This document shows, in pieces, positions 8,337-17,114 of a stretch of 64,000 bases of DNA. The notes under the pieces were generated by a model. It did not search any database. It worked only from the letters and a program-made list of their open reading frames with translations, and was not told the origin of the DNA. The position numbers were made by a program, and so were the translations under genes. The stretch is from assembly GCA_964611585.1 (NCBI GenBank), contig CAZTAK010000006.1, positions 1 through 64,000 of the forward strand, in the 5' to 3' direction. Within the stretch, counting starts at the first letter, position 1. Every line of letters starts with the position of its first letter. The stretch is from CAZTAK01 sp964611585. Lineage in GTDB: Bacteria > Pseudomonadota > Alphaproteobacteria > SHVP01.

Positions 8337-9800
8337 CTATCCGGCGAGGCGGCGGATTGTGCCGGTGGTGGAATATCCATCGGCAAGATCGGCCAGCAGC
8401 ACGCGGCCACCGTTTTCCTGCACCACATCGGCGCCCACCACCTGATCGATCGCGTAGTCCTTGCCCTTGACGAGAACGTCGGGCCGGACCGCTTCGATCA
8501 ACGAGAGCGGCGTGTCCTCACCGAATATCACCACCAGATCGACCGCTTCGAGCGACGCGACCACCACCGCACGCGCGGCCTCGCTTTGGATGGGGCGGTC
8601 CCCGCCCTTGAGGCGGTGCACCGAATCATCGCTGTTGAGGCCCACCACCAACCGGTCGCAAGCCGCCCGCGCCTGCCGGAACAGGGCAATGTGACCGGGG
8701 TGCACCAAGTCGAAGCAGCCGTTGGTGAAACCGACCCGCAATCCCCTGTCGCGCCAGCGCGCGACGATTTCGAGTGCATGGTTTCGCGACCGGATTTTCA
8801 ATTCGCTGGCGAACAGGTCGGTGCCGTGAAGCATCGCCGCGAGCCCATCGTCGTCGATGACGGCCGTGCCTTCCTTGGCGACGACGACACCGGCGGCCGC
8901 GTTGGCTAGGGCCGCCGCATCGGTTTCGTCGGCGCCGGCGGCGCGCGCCAGCGCGTAAACCGCCACAACCGTATCGCCCGCGCCCGATACATCGAACACC
9001 TCACGCACGTGAAGCGCCGGAATGTGGATCGCCTCGGCGCCGGCACCGGCATAGGTCATGCCCTCGGCGCCGCGCGTCACCAGCAGCGCACCGAGACCGC
9101 AGGAACCGGCCAGCGCCGTGGCCGCCGTGGCAACGCCGCCGTCGCCGGGACAGGAGTGTCCGGCCGCGTTTTCGAGTTCCGCCCGGTTGGGCGAGACCAT
9201 TGCCGCGCCGCGGTATCTCGAATAATTCCGCCCCGCCGGATCGACGATCACGTCCTTGCCGGCGGCGCCGGCGAACACCGCCCGCAGCACAGTTTCGGTA
9301 AGCACGCCCTTGCCGTAGTCCGACAATATTACCGCGTCCGCGTCCGGCAATGCCGCCCGCACCGCCGCGGCGACGGCTTCTTCAACAACGCCGGAAATCG
9401 GTGCCGTGTGTTCGCGGTCGGCACGCAGCAATTGCTGGCCTGACGCGGCGTAACGGGTTTTCAACGTCGTCGGGCGCGCCGGATCAGCCACCAGCACGGG
9501 TTCGATGCCGGGATATGCCGCGAAGCCGGCGCTGAGCGATTTGGCTTCCGCATCCTCGCCGGTGACGGCGACCAGATGAGCCCTGCCGCCGAGCCCCGCC
9601 ACATTGGCGGCGACGTTGCCGGCGCCGCCCAGCATCGCGTCTTCGCGCTCAACGCGCACCACCGGGATTGGCGCCTCGGGCGAAACCCGCGTGACGGCGC
9701 CGCGAACGAAACGGTCGAGCATGACATCGCCGACACAGAGGATCCGCCGTCCGGCCATTCGCGGCAGATAGCGCACCAGGTGGCTTCGGTCGGTCATCAC
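8337..9800 (-). CDS. hldE: Bifunctional heptose-7-phosphate kinase / heptose-1-phosphate adenylyltransferase
   Basis: 487 residues with two domains: a PfkB/ribokinase-type kinase (about 1-330; GGAGNVAANVAGLG and the C-terminal signature DVSGAGDTV) and a nucleotidyltransferase (about 350-487; TNGCFDLVHPGHIALF with the HPGH motif). It phosphorylates sedoheptulose-derived heptose-7-phosphate at C1 and later adenylates heptose-1-phosphate, flanking the GmhB step. Paired with hldD downstream. A TATACT that could be a -10 lies at 9809-9814, eleven bases before the ATG, giving a very short leader, but its -35 is weak. Confidence 0.95.
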   Translation of the reverse strand: MMTDRSHLVRYLPRMAGRRILCVGDVMLDRFVRGAVTRVSPEAPIPVVRVEREDAMLGGAGNVAANVAGLGGRAHLVAVTGEDAEAKSLSAGFAAYPGIEPVLVADPARPTTLKTRYAASGQQLLRADREHTAPISGVVEEAVAAAVRAALPDADAVILSDYGKGVLTETVLRAVFAGAAGKDVIVDPAGRNYSRYRGAAMVSPNRAELENAAGHSCPGDGGVATAATALAGSCGLGALLVTRGAEGMTYAGAGAEAIHIPALHVREVFDVSGAGDTVVAVYALARAAGADETDAAALANAAAGVVVAKEGTAVIDDDGLAAMLHGTDLFASELKIRSRNHALEIVARWRDRGLRVGFTNGCFDLVHPGHIALFRQARAACDRLVVGLNSDDSVHRLKGGDRPIQSEAARAVVVASLEAVDLVVIFGEDTPLSLIEAVRPDVLVKGKDYAIDQVVGADVVQENGGRVLLADLADGYSTTGTIRRLAG

Positions 9801-9842
9801 GGTTGCCGAGTATACCAGCGCGGGACGGGCCGGCGCAGAGTC

Positions 9843-10403
9843 TTATTGCGGCGAGTGCTTGGCAAGTATGCGTTGCAGCGTGCGCCGGTGCATGTTGAGA
9901 CGGCGTGCGGTCTCGGACACGTTACGGTCGCATAATTCGTAGACTCGCTGAATGTGCTCCCAACGAACGCGGTCGGCCGACATCAGGTGCTCCGGCGGCG
10001 TCGGTTTGGATTCGCCTGTGGCCAGCAATGCCGCTTCGATCGAATCGGCATCGGTGGGCTTGGTGAGGTAATCGACCGCGCCCGCCTTCACTGCAGCGAC
10101 AGCGGTAGTGATGTTGCCGTATCCGGTCAGCATGATGACTCGCATGTCGTCGCGCAGGTTGCGCAGCACCGGAACGACATCGAGGCCGTTGCCGTCATCG
10201 AGTCGCATATCGACGACTGCGTAGGCGGGCGGCGCTTCAGCGGCGAGCGCAACCGCGTCACCGACTGTCGCTGCGGTCCGCACCTCGAAGCCGCGCTTTT
10301 CCATCGCCCGCGCCAGGCGCAACAGAAACGGTTGGTCGTCATCGACCAGCAACAGCGATCGGTCCACGCCTACAACCCCCGGTTTGTCGTTCTCTTCAAT
10401 CAT
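9843..10403 (-). CDS. regA: Redox response regulator RegA/ActR/PrrA
   Basis: 186 residues: a receiver domain (about 14-130) with acidic pocket DDD and phospho-acceptor D65 in VVDMRLDDGNG, lysine in YLTKPTDADS, and a C-terminal Fis-type helix-turn-helix NVSETARRLNMHRRTLQR, almost the invariant signature of RegA/PrrA/ActR proteins of alphaproteobacteria. These control aerobic-anaerobic switching (respiration, carbon and nitrogen fixation genes). ATG 10403 overlaps the stop of the upstream kinase gene regB by four bases (ATGA), so they are cotranscribed and probably coupled. The kinase partner is damaged in this sequence. Confidence 0.92.
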   Translation of the reverse strand: MIEENDKPGVVGVDRSLLLVDDDQPFLLRLARAMEKRGFEVRTAATVGDAVALAAEAPPAYAVVDMRLDDGNGLDVVPVLRNLRDDMRVIMLTGYGNITTAVAAVKAGAVDYLTKPTDADSIEAALLATGESKPTPPEHLMSADRVRWEHIQRVYELCDRNVSETARRLNMHRRTLQRILAKHSPQ

Positions 10404-11604
10404 CCCTGCACCGCTTCCGGCCGATCCGGGGCCCGCCCCGGATGTTCTACCGCCAGTATCGCACGTGGCCAAACGATGACAACCCTTGCCCCGCCCTCGC
10501 GCCGGTTTCCGAAGTAGACCCGAGCGCCGGTGTGCTCCAGCAATGTCTTGGCAATGAAGACCCCAAGGCCCATGCTGCCCTCGCCGGCCCGGGTCGAAAC
10601 ATAGGGTTCGCCCAGCGCTCCCAGAACCCCCTGGGCAAAGCCAGGTCCGTCGTCCAGCACTTCAATCCCGATTTCGTCGTCGCTCCAACGAACCCGCATG
10701 ATCACCTTGTGCGCGGCAAAATCAATGGCATTCTGGACGATGTTGCCGAGGCCGTGGACAGCTTCGAGATTGCGGCGTACCAGCGGTTGGCGGGTCGCGC
10801 CGGGGGCGGCAGGATCGTTTTCCGGGGCGATCTCGACCTCGATTTCAATGCCCTCGCGAAGGTGCGGGCGGGCGCTTCGCGTCTGAGCTCTTTGGCGACC
10901 AGGGTAATCGTCCCGAGCGGTGTTCCCAGCTCGTGTGCCGTCGACGCGGCAAGACCGCCCAGAGCCGACATGCGCTGCTCGCGGGCAAGCGCCATTTCGG
11001 TTTCCGCCAGAGCATCCGACATACGCCGATTCTCTTCGGCAATGCGAAAGGTATAGATCGTAATGAACGCCAAGCCCAGCGTCAGCGAGGTCCAGATGCC
11101 GAAGACGTAAATAGACGACAACTGCAAGCCGCCCTCCTGCCAGGGCAGCGGCAAATGATAGATTGCGACCAGCGTCAAACTGGCCAGCGTAATGGCGCCA
11201 AGCCGAACCGTGCTGCGCAAACTGAGAATCGTCGACGAGATCGTCACCGGCACCAGCAGCAGAATCGAAAACGGATTCTGAATTCCGCCGGTAAGAAACA
11301 GGAGAACCGCAAGCTGCAGGGTATCGAACGCGAGATACAGAACGGCTTCGCCGTCCGAAAGCCGGGTCGAGGCCGGATGTTGGATTGAGAGTATGACGTT
11401 GACCAGCGCCGAAGCCGCAACCGCAGCCAAAGACAGAAGCACCGGCATGTCGTAGCCGAGCCCGTACCGAACGAATAGAATTGCCGCCGTCTGACCGGTG
11501 AGCGCCACCCATCTGATCCGGATCAGCGTTTTCAGACGCACGCGCCCGACTTCGCGTTCGCTCCGCGATTCGGCGATTGCGTCCTGGAACTCGATTCCGT
11601 CCAT
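10400..11604 (-). pseudogene. regB: Redox sensor kinase RegB/PrrB with out-of-frame internal deletion
   Basis: The N-terminal part (from ATG 11604) has six membrane helices, the RegB redox box GGIQNPF (107-113) and the H-box AASTAHELGTPLGTITLVAKEL with H224. After about residue 245 (near 10869) the frame breaks: the correct continuation REGIEIEVEIAPEN, N-box HGLGNIVQNAIDFA, DDGPGF and GLGVFIAKTLLEHTG lies in another frame running to the TGA at 10400. Compared with known RegB proteins, roughly 45-55 residues between these parts are absent, including the segment that carries the redox-active cysteine. Either a real inactivating deletion or an assembly fault. The stop overlaps the regA start (ATGA). 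Confidence 0.8.
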
Positions 11605-11723
11605 GCCGATCCCAAATAGCCTCGGCCCGTATAGGGTCAAAGTATCGCGCCGCCAGGGGCGTGCCAATTGCGCGAATGGCCGCAGCGCTGGCGTTTGATG
11701 CGGGACACCCCCATATTGCGCCC

Positions 11724-12506
11724 ATGAAGGAAAACCCCACCACCCCTGCCATCGAGGTCTCCGGACTTGGAAAACGTTTCGAACGGGTCGAGGCGATCCG
11801 GGACCTGACGTTCACGGTCCCGGCCGGCGGAACCACCGGGCTTCTGGGCGGCAACGGGGCCGGCAAGACCACTACCATCGCCATCCTGCTGGGCCTTCTG
11901 CTGCCCAGCGCCGGCCGGGTCGAGGTGCTGGGAACCGACATGCTGCGCCACCGTCACCGGGTGCTGCCGCGGATGAATTTCTCGTCCCCCTACATCGATC
12001 TGCCACGGCGCCTGACGGTGGCGGAAAACCTGCGCGTCTACGGCCACTTGTACGGATTGCGGCGGGTGGAGGACCGAATCCGTCAGCTTGCCGAGGCGCT
12101 GGATTTTTCCGCCCTTCTCCATCGTCCGCTGGGCACCCTGTCGTCGGGCCAGAAGACGCGCGTGGCGCTCGCCAAATCGCTGCTCAACCGGCCGGAGCTG
12201 TTGTTGCTCGACGAACCGACGGCTTCGCTCGATCCCGACACGGCGGACTGGGTACGGGGCTACCTGCGGGACTACCAGCGCGAGACCGGTGCCACGATCA
12301 TGCTCGCCTCCCACAACATGGCGGAAGTAGAACGAATGTGCACGCAGGTGGTGATGCTGCGCGCCGGCACGATCGTCGATCGGGGCACGCCGGCGGCGTT
12401 GATCGGAAAATACGGCCGCGAGACTCTGGAACAGGTCTTTCTCGACATCGCCCGCGGCCGCGATGGGCGCGAAAGCGGCCCCGAATTCGAGACGGCGACG
12501 CAATGA
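11724..12506 (+). CDS. ABC-2 type transporter, ATP-binding subunit
   Basis: A 260-residue ATPase with Walker A GGNGAGKTT (about 40-48), signature LSSGQKTR, Walker B LLLLDEPTASLD and the H-loop SHNM. It belongs to the exporter group (NodI/CcmA/DrrA-like) and works with the membrane subunit encoded next, whose ATG overlaps this stop (ATGA at 12503-12506). Cargo is unknown; NodI/DrrA-type pairs export lipo-oligosaccharides, polysaccharide or drugs. The in-frame region before ATG 11724 is not conserved. Divergent from regB. Confidence 0.9.
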   Translation: MKENPTTPAIEVSGLGKRFERVEAIRDLTFTVPAGGTTGLLGGNGAGKTTTIAILLGLLLPSAGRVEVLGTDMLRHRHRVLPRMNFSSPYIDLPRRLTVAENLRVYGHLYGLRRVEDRIRQLAEALDFSALLHRPLGTLSSGQKTRVALAKSLLNRPELLLLDEPTASLDPDTADWVRGYLRDYQRETGATIMLASHNMAEVERMCTQVVMLRAGTIVDRGTPAALIGKYGRETLEQVFLDIARGRDGRESGPEFETATQ

Positions 12507-13348
12507 CCCCGCGCCCCGACGTCCCCGATCAATTGCGCCCCAGCGCGTTCGCTCCGATCTCGGCGGGACGCATCGGAGCGATGGTGCGCCGGTACGTTTA
12601 TCTGTTGCGCGGATCATGGCCTCGCATTCTCGAACTCGCGTACTGGCCGACCATGCAGGTCATCATGTTCGGTTTCCTGACGCAGTTTCTTGCGCAGAAT
12701 TCGAACTATTTCGTTCAGGCGTTCGGCGTTTTGTTGTCGGCGGTCCTGCTGTGGGACATCTTGTTCCGCGGCCAGCTCGGCATATCGATTTCGTTTCTCG
12801 AAGAAATGTGGTCGCGCAATCTCGGGCATTTGTTCGTCTCGCCGCTGCGGCCTCATGAAATGATCATGGCGCTGATGACAATCAGCTTCATCCGCACCGT
12901 CATCGGCATCGTGCCGGCGACGATTCTGGCGCTGATCTTCTTCGGATTTTCGATCTATTCGCTGGGAATTCCGCTGATCGGATTCTTTTTGAACCTGATC
13001 GTCATGGGCTGGGCCATTGGCCTGGTGATGTCGGGGCTGGTACTGCGGTTCGGTCTCGGCGCCGAGAGCCTGGCCTGGGTTGCCGTCTTCGCTTTGGCGC
13101 CGATCAGCGGCATCTACTACCCGATCGACGTTCTGCCCGGATGGCTGCAAGTGGTCGCCTTCGCGGTTCCGGCGAGCCATGTGTTCGAAGGTATGCGTGC
13201 GATCCTGATCGATGGCGGCTATCGCGCCGACCTGATGTGGAACGCAATCCTGTTGAACGGGCTTTACCTCGCGCTTGGGTGCGGCGCCTTTTTTTCTTTC
13301 TTCCGGACAGCGCGGGTCCGCGGATTGCTGTTGAATCTGGGTGAGTAG
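12503..13348 (+). CDS. ABC-2 type transporter, permease subunit
   Basis: 281 residues with about six membrane helices (for example MQVIMFGFLTQFLA, FIRTVIGIVPATILALIFF, IGFFLNLIVMGWAIGLVM, WVAVFALAPISGIYYPI), the arrangement of ABC-2 family permeases with the short PISGIYYPIDVLP segment typical of NodJ-like subunits. It starts inside the stop codon of the ATPase gene (ATGA), so the two form one transporter. It ends at 13348 with 66 bases before the next gene. Confidence 0.9.
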   Translation: MTPRPDVPDQLRPSAFAPISAGRIGAMVRRYVYLLRGSWPRILELAYWPTMQVIMFGFLTQFLAQNSNYFVQAFGVLLSAVLLWDILFRGQLGISISFLEEMWSRNLGHLFVSPLRPHEMIMALMTISFIRTVIGIVPATILALIFFGFSIYSLGIPLIGFFLNLIVMGWAIGLVMSGLVLRFGLGAESLAWVAVFALAPISGIYYPIDVLPGWLQVVAFAVPASHVFEGMRAILIDGGYRADLMWNAILLNGLYLALGCGAFFSFFRTARVRGLLLNLGE

Positions 13349-13356
13349 CTCCGCGG

Positions 13357-13384
13357 TTGCGCGGGCGCGCGTCGCCTGTACACT
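13357..13384 (+). promoter_or_regulatory. Possible sigma-70 promoter for the SYLF gene
   Basis: TTGCGC (13357-13362), a 16-base spacer, and TACACT (13379-13384), 31 bases before the ATG at 13415. The -35 is poor (3 of 6), so this is only a candidate. Confidence 0.35.
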
Positions 13385-13414
13385 GCGGGGGTAAACCCGA
13401 TCCGGAGCCTGGTC

Positions 13415-14119
13415 ATGATTCGACGCGCCCTCAGATTTTCGATGACACTTGCCTTTTTCGGCACGCTGCTTGCGGCTGCGGACGGGATTCCGCGCGCGGC
13501 ACTTGCCGACGATGCCGCCGACGCCCAGGCGCTGGTGGACAAGGCCCGCATTACCGTCGATGCCTTTCTTGGCGATCCCGAAATGGCGCCGATGCGCGAT
13601 CTGATGCGCCGCGCCAAGGGTGTCCTGGTGGTACCGCAACTGCTGAAAGCGGGGTTCATCATCGGCGGCGAAGGCGGATCGGGCGTGCTGCTGACTCGCG
13701 GCCAGGACTGGAGCGCACCCGCCTTCTACACCATGGGGGCGGGCTCGATCGGCCTCCAGATCGGAGCCCAGACCTCGGAAGTCGTGCTGATATTCATGAC
13801 CGAGCGCGCGGTCGATGCGGTGCTGCACAACAAGATCAAACTTGGCGCTGACGCCAGCGTCGCCGCGGGCCCGGTCGGCGCCGGGGTCGAGGCCGCCACC
13901 ACCACCAATCTGCGCAACGACGTCTATTCATACTCGCGCAACAAGGGCCTGTTCGCCGGCGCGTCGTTCGAGGGCGCCGTGATTCAGGCGCGCGATGCCC
14001 TCAACCGGGCCTACTACGGCCAGACGGTAACGCCGACACAAATCTTGATCGACCGCGCGGTCACCAACCGCGGTGCCGATCCGTTGCGTGCGGCACTGGA
14101 CCGTATCCTCACGAACTGA
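13415..14119 (+). CDS. SYLF/YSC84-domain lipid-binding protein, exported
   Basis: 234 residues with an N-terminal signal peptide (about 1-31, ending AALA) and a YSC84/SYLF domain (about 35-230) with the characteristic KGVLVVPQLLKAGFIIGGEGGSG and GAGSIGLQIGAQTSEVVLIFMT stretches, followed by the DVYSYSRNKGLFAGASFEG segment. The bacterial branch is exported and thought to bind phospholipid or act in the envelope; precise role unknown. GGAG lies ten bases before the ATG. The last 30 bases fall in the 55-base sequence duplicated across the scaffold gap. Confidence 0.85.
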   Translation: MIRRALRFSMTLAFFGTLLAAADGIPRAALADDAADAQALVDKARITVDAFLGDPEMAPMRDLMRRAKGVLVVPQLLKAGFIIGGEGGSGVLLTRGQDWSAPAFYTMGAGSIGLQIGAQTSEVVLIFMTERAVDAVLHNKIKLGADASVAAGPVGAGVEAATTTNLRNDVYSYSRNKGLFAGASFEGAVIQARDALNRAYYGQTVTPTQILIDRAVTNRGADPLRAALDRILTN

Positions 14120-14299
14120 CATACCCGCGCGCGTGCGCCGCAACNNNNNNNNNNNNNNNNNNNNNNNNNNNNNNNNNNNNNNNNNNNNNNNNNNNNNNNN
14201 NNNNNNNNNNNNNNNNNNNNNNNNNNNNNNNNNNNNNNNNNNNNGCGGCACTGGACCGTATCCTCACGAACTGACATACCCGCGCGCGTGCGCCGCAAC
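14090..14299. other. Scaffold gap (100 N) between two copies of the same 55 bases
   Basis: Bases 14090-14144 are identical to 14245-14299, and 14145-14244 are all N. A round 100-N gap with identical 55-base edges is what a scaffolder leaves when two contigs end in the same k-mer; the true sequence probably joins directly with a single 55-base copy and nothing missing. Confidence 0.9.
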
Positions 14300-14311
14300 T
14301 CGGATATCTCT

Positions 14312-15379
14312 CTAGGCCGCAAGCCAAGCCATCGTCACCAGCAGCAGCACCACGCCATTGAGAAGAACGGCGACAGCGTAGAGAAACACCGCGCGGCGGA
14401 TGTCGATGGCGTTGACGCGGGCACGCGCCCGCTCGGGTCCGATCCAGGGCACCAGCGCGCCGCCCCGATCCTCGATCGGATCGGGCCCGGCCAGTGACAG
14501 CCCCAGCGCACCGGCCATCGCCGCCACGGGCCAGGCAAGACTGCGTACCGGGTGCCGCGGCGGTCCCTTTCGCGTGCGCCGCGCCGGTCCCTTTCGCGTG
14601 CGCCCGGCGTGCGCGCCCGGCACGAAGACCGCCGCCAGCGCCAGCAGGGCACCGGCAAACCGCGCCGGCAACCATGCCATGGCCTCGTGCAGGCGCGTCG
14701 CGACCAGACCGAAGTTGCCGCCGCGGACTTTTGTTTCGTCGAGCCGCGAGGCCATGACATTGACGAATCGGTAGACTACCAGACCCGGCAGTCCGAAAAG
14801 TACGTACCAGAACACGCACCCCACCAGCCCGGCAGAAAAGCGCCCGGCGAGGTGCTCGACGGCACCGCGCGCCACGGCAAACGAATCGCGGCTGGCAGCG
14901 GCCAGGAATTCGTCGCCGCCGCTCAACACCGGAAAGTCGTGGTCCAGGGTTTCTCGGCCCAAGTTGCCAAGGGGTCCGAGCGCCCGCGCGGTCCGCAGCG
15001 CCGCCGCCGGGCGGTGCTGGCTGACCAGCGCAAGAATCACCGTCAGCGTCAGCACCCAGCCGAACGGTACCGCGGCCCCCAGCGCCGCAATCGCAGCGCC
15101 GAGGCCGACCCCCACGGCGAGAATCACCAGGGTAGCGAGCAGGCCGCGGATCAGCCGCGTGGCGGCGCTGCGGTGCTCGCGGTTGAGGCGCCGTTCGAGG
15201 GAGGCCGACAGCGCGGCAACGATTCGGTCCGGGTGCGGCAAGGGCACCAGCGCACGCAAAACGGACCCCGCCACCGCATCGGTGAAAAGCGCCAGCACCA
15301 GCAGCACCAACGGAACCGGCCCCTGCACCAGCGCGACCAGAGAGAAATCCGGATTGAGTCCGGCAAGACGGTCGAGCAT
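14312..15379 (-). CDS. cobD: Adenosylcobinamide-phosphate synthase (cobalamin biosynthesis)
   Basis: 355 residues, slightly longer than usual (about 310-330). CobD/CbiB is a membrane protein that attaches aminopropanol (phosphate) to adenosylcobyric acid. Family marks include HPDRIVAALSASLERRLNRE, the segment REDL-like GRETLDHDFPVLSGGDEFLAAASRDSFAVAR (conserved SRDt element), FWYVLFGLPGLVVYRFVNVMASR and LHEAMAWLPARFAGALLALAA. The extra length comes from a duplicated block RTRKGPA-R/RTRKGPP-R at 14561-14608. ATG 15379 chosen; the frame upstream runs into repeats. No other cob genes are in the window. Confidence 0.88.
   Translation of the reverse strand: MLDRLAGLNPDFSLVALVQGPVPLVLLVLALFTDAVAGSVLRALVPLPHPDRIVAALSASLERRLNREHRSAATRLIRGLLATLVILAVGVGLGAAIAALGAAVPFGWVLTLTVILALVSQHRPAAALRTARALGPLGNLGRETLDHDFPVLSGGDEFLAAASRDSFAVARGAVEHLAGRFSAGLVGCVFWYVLFGLPGLVVYRFVNVMASRLDETKVRGGNFGLVATRLHEAMAWLPARFAGALLALAAVFVPGAHAGRTRKGPARRTRKGPPRHPVRSLAWPVAAMAGALGLSLAGPDPIEDRGGALVPWIGPERARARVNAIDIRRAVFLYAVAVLLNGVVLLLVTMAWLAA
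14561..14608. repeat. 24-base tandem duplication inside cobD
   Basis: CGGTCCCTTTCGCGTGCGCC begins both units (14561-14584 and 14585-14608). The unit is a multiple of three, so it adds eight basic residues in frame to a loop of CobD. Confidence 0.85.
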
Positions 15380-15439
15380 CGCCTCACAATGGGAGGGGCA
15401 GCGGTTGACGTCAACGTGCGCGCCTCGCGCACCGGCGCC

Positions 15440-15576
15440 AGAGCAATATCCGGAGAGGTTGAACCGGCGCGGTTCAAGTCCTCCGGGCAAAATTGCTCAC
15501 CTCGTCAAGAAGGAAGTGGCGCTCTATTCTTTTAGTGATCGCCGAAGGCGATTCCACCTGAACGGAGGCGGCTCTG
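15440..15576. repeat. Compound palindromic repeat family B, copy 1
   Basis: First half: AGAGCAATATCCGGAG ... CTCCGG ... ATTGCTC around the inner palindrome GAACCGGCGCGGTTC. Second half contains GCCGAAGGCGATTCCACCTG followed by AACGGA, the reverse complement of the core of the palindrome at 1995-2056. Copy 2 lies 237 bases further on in the same orientation. Confidence 0.75.
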
Positions 15577-15676
15577 GGTGGCCTATCTGCCCACCGGTCA
15601 GGACCCGGCGGCAACGGCCGAACTGAATCGAGTGCCCATCGAGGGGTGGTGCCACCGGACCGGCGCGGGCCCGGTT

Positions 15677-15814
15677 AGAGCAATATCCGAGGGGCTTGAA
15701 CCGGCGCGGTTCGTGCCCTTCGGATAGAACTGCTCTACTCTTCAAGAGGGGCAGAGCCGCCCTATCCGTCCAGTGATTGCCGAAGGCGATTCCACCTGAA
15801 CGGATGCGTCTCTA
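15677..15814. repeat. Compound palindromic repeat family B, copy 2
   Basis: Same arrangement as copy 1: AGAGCAATATCCGA, inner GAACCGGCGCGGTTC, then GCCGAAGGCGATTCCACCTG and a terminal CTCTA. Differences are mostly in loops, which suggests hairpin structure is what is preserved. Confidence 0.75.
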
Positions 15815-15896
15815 ACGGATTGAACGCCCCAAGCCGCTGGACGGAACGGTCTCGCGCGTCCCATAATGGCCGCCCCGCCGATTGCCGGAGCCGCCA

Positions 15897-17114
15897 TTGC
15901 TTTATCATCTTCACGAGACCCAGCACGCCGCCGCCCAGCCCTTGCGGCTGGCCGCCCAGAGCGGGCAATTGTTCTTCCGCAATCCCCTCAATCCGCTTTC
16001 CCATTCCGCCTTCGGGCGGTCGATGGCTGCGGCCTGCGAGATCGTCGATTACACGCTCAAGCGCCGCGAACGTCCCGATTTCGGATTTGAGTCGATCGAA
16101 ATCGACGGCCGGCAGGTGGCGGTCAGTGAAGACGTGATCCTGGATTTGCCGTTCTGCCACCTGAAGCATTTCCGGCGCGATAGCGGCCGCGACGATCCGC
16201 GTGTTCTGGTGGTGGCACCGTTGTCAGGGCATTACGCCACCCTGTTGCGCGGCACCGTCGCGGCGCTGCTGCCGAACCACGACGTCTATATAACCGACTG
16301 GCTCGACGCACGCGATGTGCCGGTGTCGGAGGGCGGCTTCGACCTCGATGACTACGTCGAGGACGTGCGAGGGATTCTCGGGCACCTCGGGTCCGGCACC
16401 CACGTGATGGCGGTCTGCCAGCCGTCCGTGCCGGTTCTAGCCGCAGTGTCGCTGATGAGTGCGGACAACGATCCGGCAACACCAAAATCGATGATCCTGA
16501 TGGGAGGACCCATCGACACCCGCGTCAACCCGACCGCAATTAACCGCGTCGCTGAATCGCGCCCGATCGAGTGGTTCGAGCGCAGCGTCATCGCCCGGGT
16601 GCCCCTCCCTTATGCCGGCGTTATGCGCCGCGTCTATCCGGGTTTTATCCAGTTGACCGGGTTCATGACCATGAACATGGAACGGCATCTGAATGCGCAC
16701 CTGAAGTTGTACGATCATCTGATCGAGGGCGACGGCGACAGCGCTGCGGCACACCGGAAGTTCTACGACGAGTACCTCGCGGTCATGGACCTGCCGGCCG
16801 AGTTTTATTTGCAGACCGTCAAGACCGTCTTCCAGGAGCACGCGTTGCCGAAGGGCGAAATGACGGTGCGGGGGGCGCCGGTCGACCCGTCTGCTATTAC
16901 CCGAACCGCCCTGATGACCATCGAGGGCGAACTCGACGACATTTCGGGCCTGGGCCAGACTCGCGCCGCACACGATCTGTGTACCGGAATTCCGCGGGCG
17001 GCGCGTGTCCATCGCCAGCAATCCCAGACCGGTCACTACGGTATTTTCAATGGCCGCCGCTGGCGCAATAAAATCTGCCCCGCGGTGGCGGAATTTATCC
17101 GCGCCCACGCATGA
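15897..17114 (+). CDS. phaZ: Intracellular polyhydroxyalkanoate depolymerase
   Basis: 405 residues of the alpha/beta-hydrolase type. Intracellular PHB depolymerases use a cysteine nucleophile, seen here as C174 in HVMAVCQPSVPVLA, with a late histidine in SQTGHYGIFNGRRWR. The N terminus LYHLHETQHAAAQPLR fits the family start only if translation begins at the TTG at 15897, which has GGAG six bases upstream; no ATG is suitable. It mobilises stored PHA granules. Its stop overlaps the next gene (ATGA), so it heads a two-gene operon with the YcgN-type protein. Confidence 0.92.
   Translation: MLYHLHETQHAAAQPLRLAAQSGQLFFRNPLNPLSHSAFGRSMAAACEIVDYTLKRRERPDFGFESIEIDGRQVAVSEDVILDLPFCHLKHFRRDSGRDDPRVLVVAPLSGHYATLLRGTVAALLPNHDVYITDWLDARDVPVSEGGFDLDDYVEDVRGILGHLGSGTHVMAVCQPSVPVLAAVSLMSADNDPATPKSMILMGGPIDTRVNPTAINRVAESRPIEWFERSVIARVPLPYAGVMRRVYPGFIQLTGFMTMNMERHLNAHLKLYDHLIEGDGDSAAAHRKFYDEYLAVMDLPAEFYLQTVKTVFQEHALPKGEMTVRGAPVDPSAITRTALMTIEGELDDISGLGQTRAAHDLCTGIPRAARVHRQQSQTGHYGIFNGRRWRNKICPAVAEFIRAHA

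Larger units (their letters stand above)
15380..15896. other. Divergent intergenic region cobD / phaZ filled with repeats
   Basis: About 515 bases without a gene, mostly two copies of a compound palindromic repeat (15440-15576 and 15677-15814). Promoters for cobD and phaZ must lie here but none is convincing. Confidence 0.55.

Noticed and set aside
10702..11667. RegB as an intact shorter kinase ending at 10702
   Set aside because: This frame loses the ATPase part, which lies intact in the next frame; it is one broken gene.
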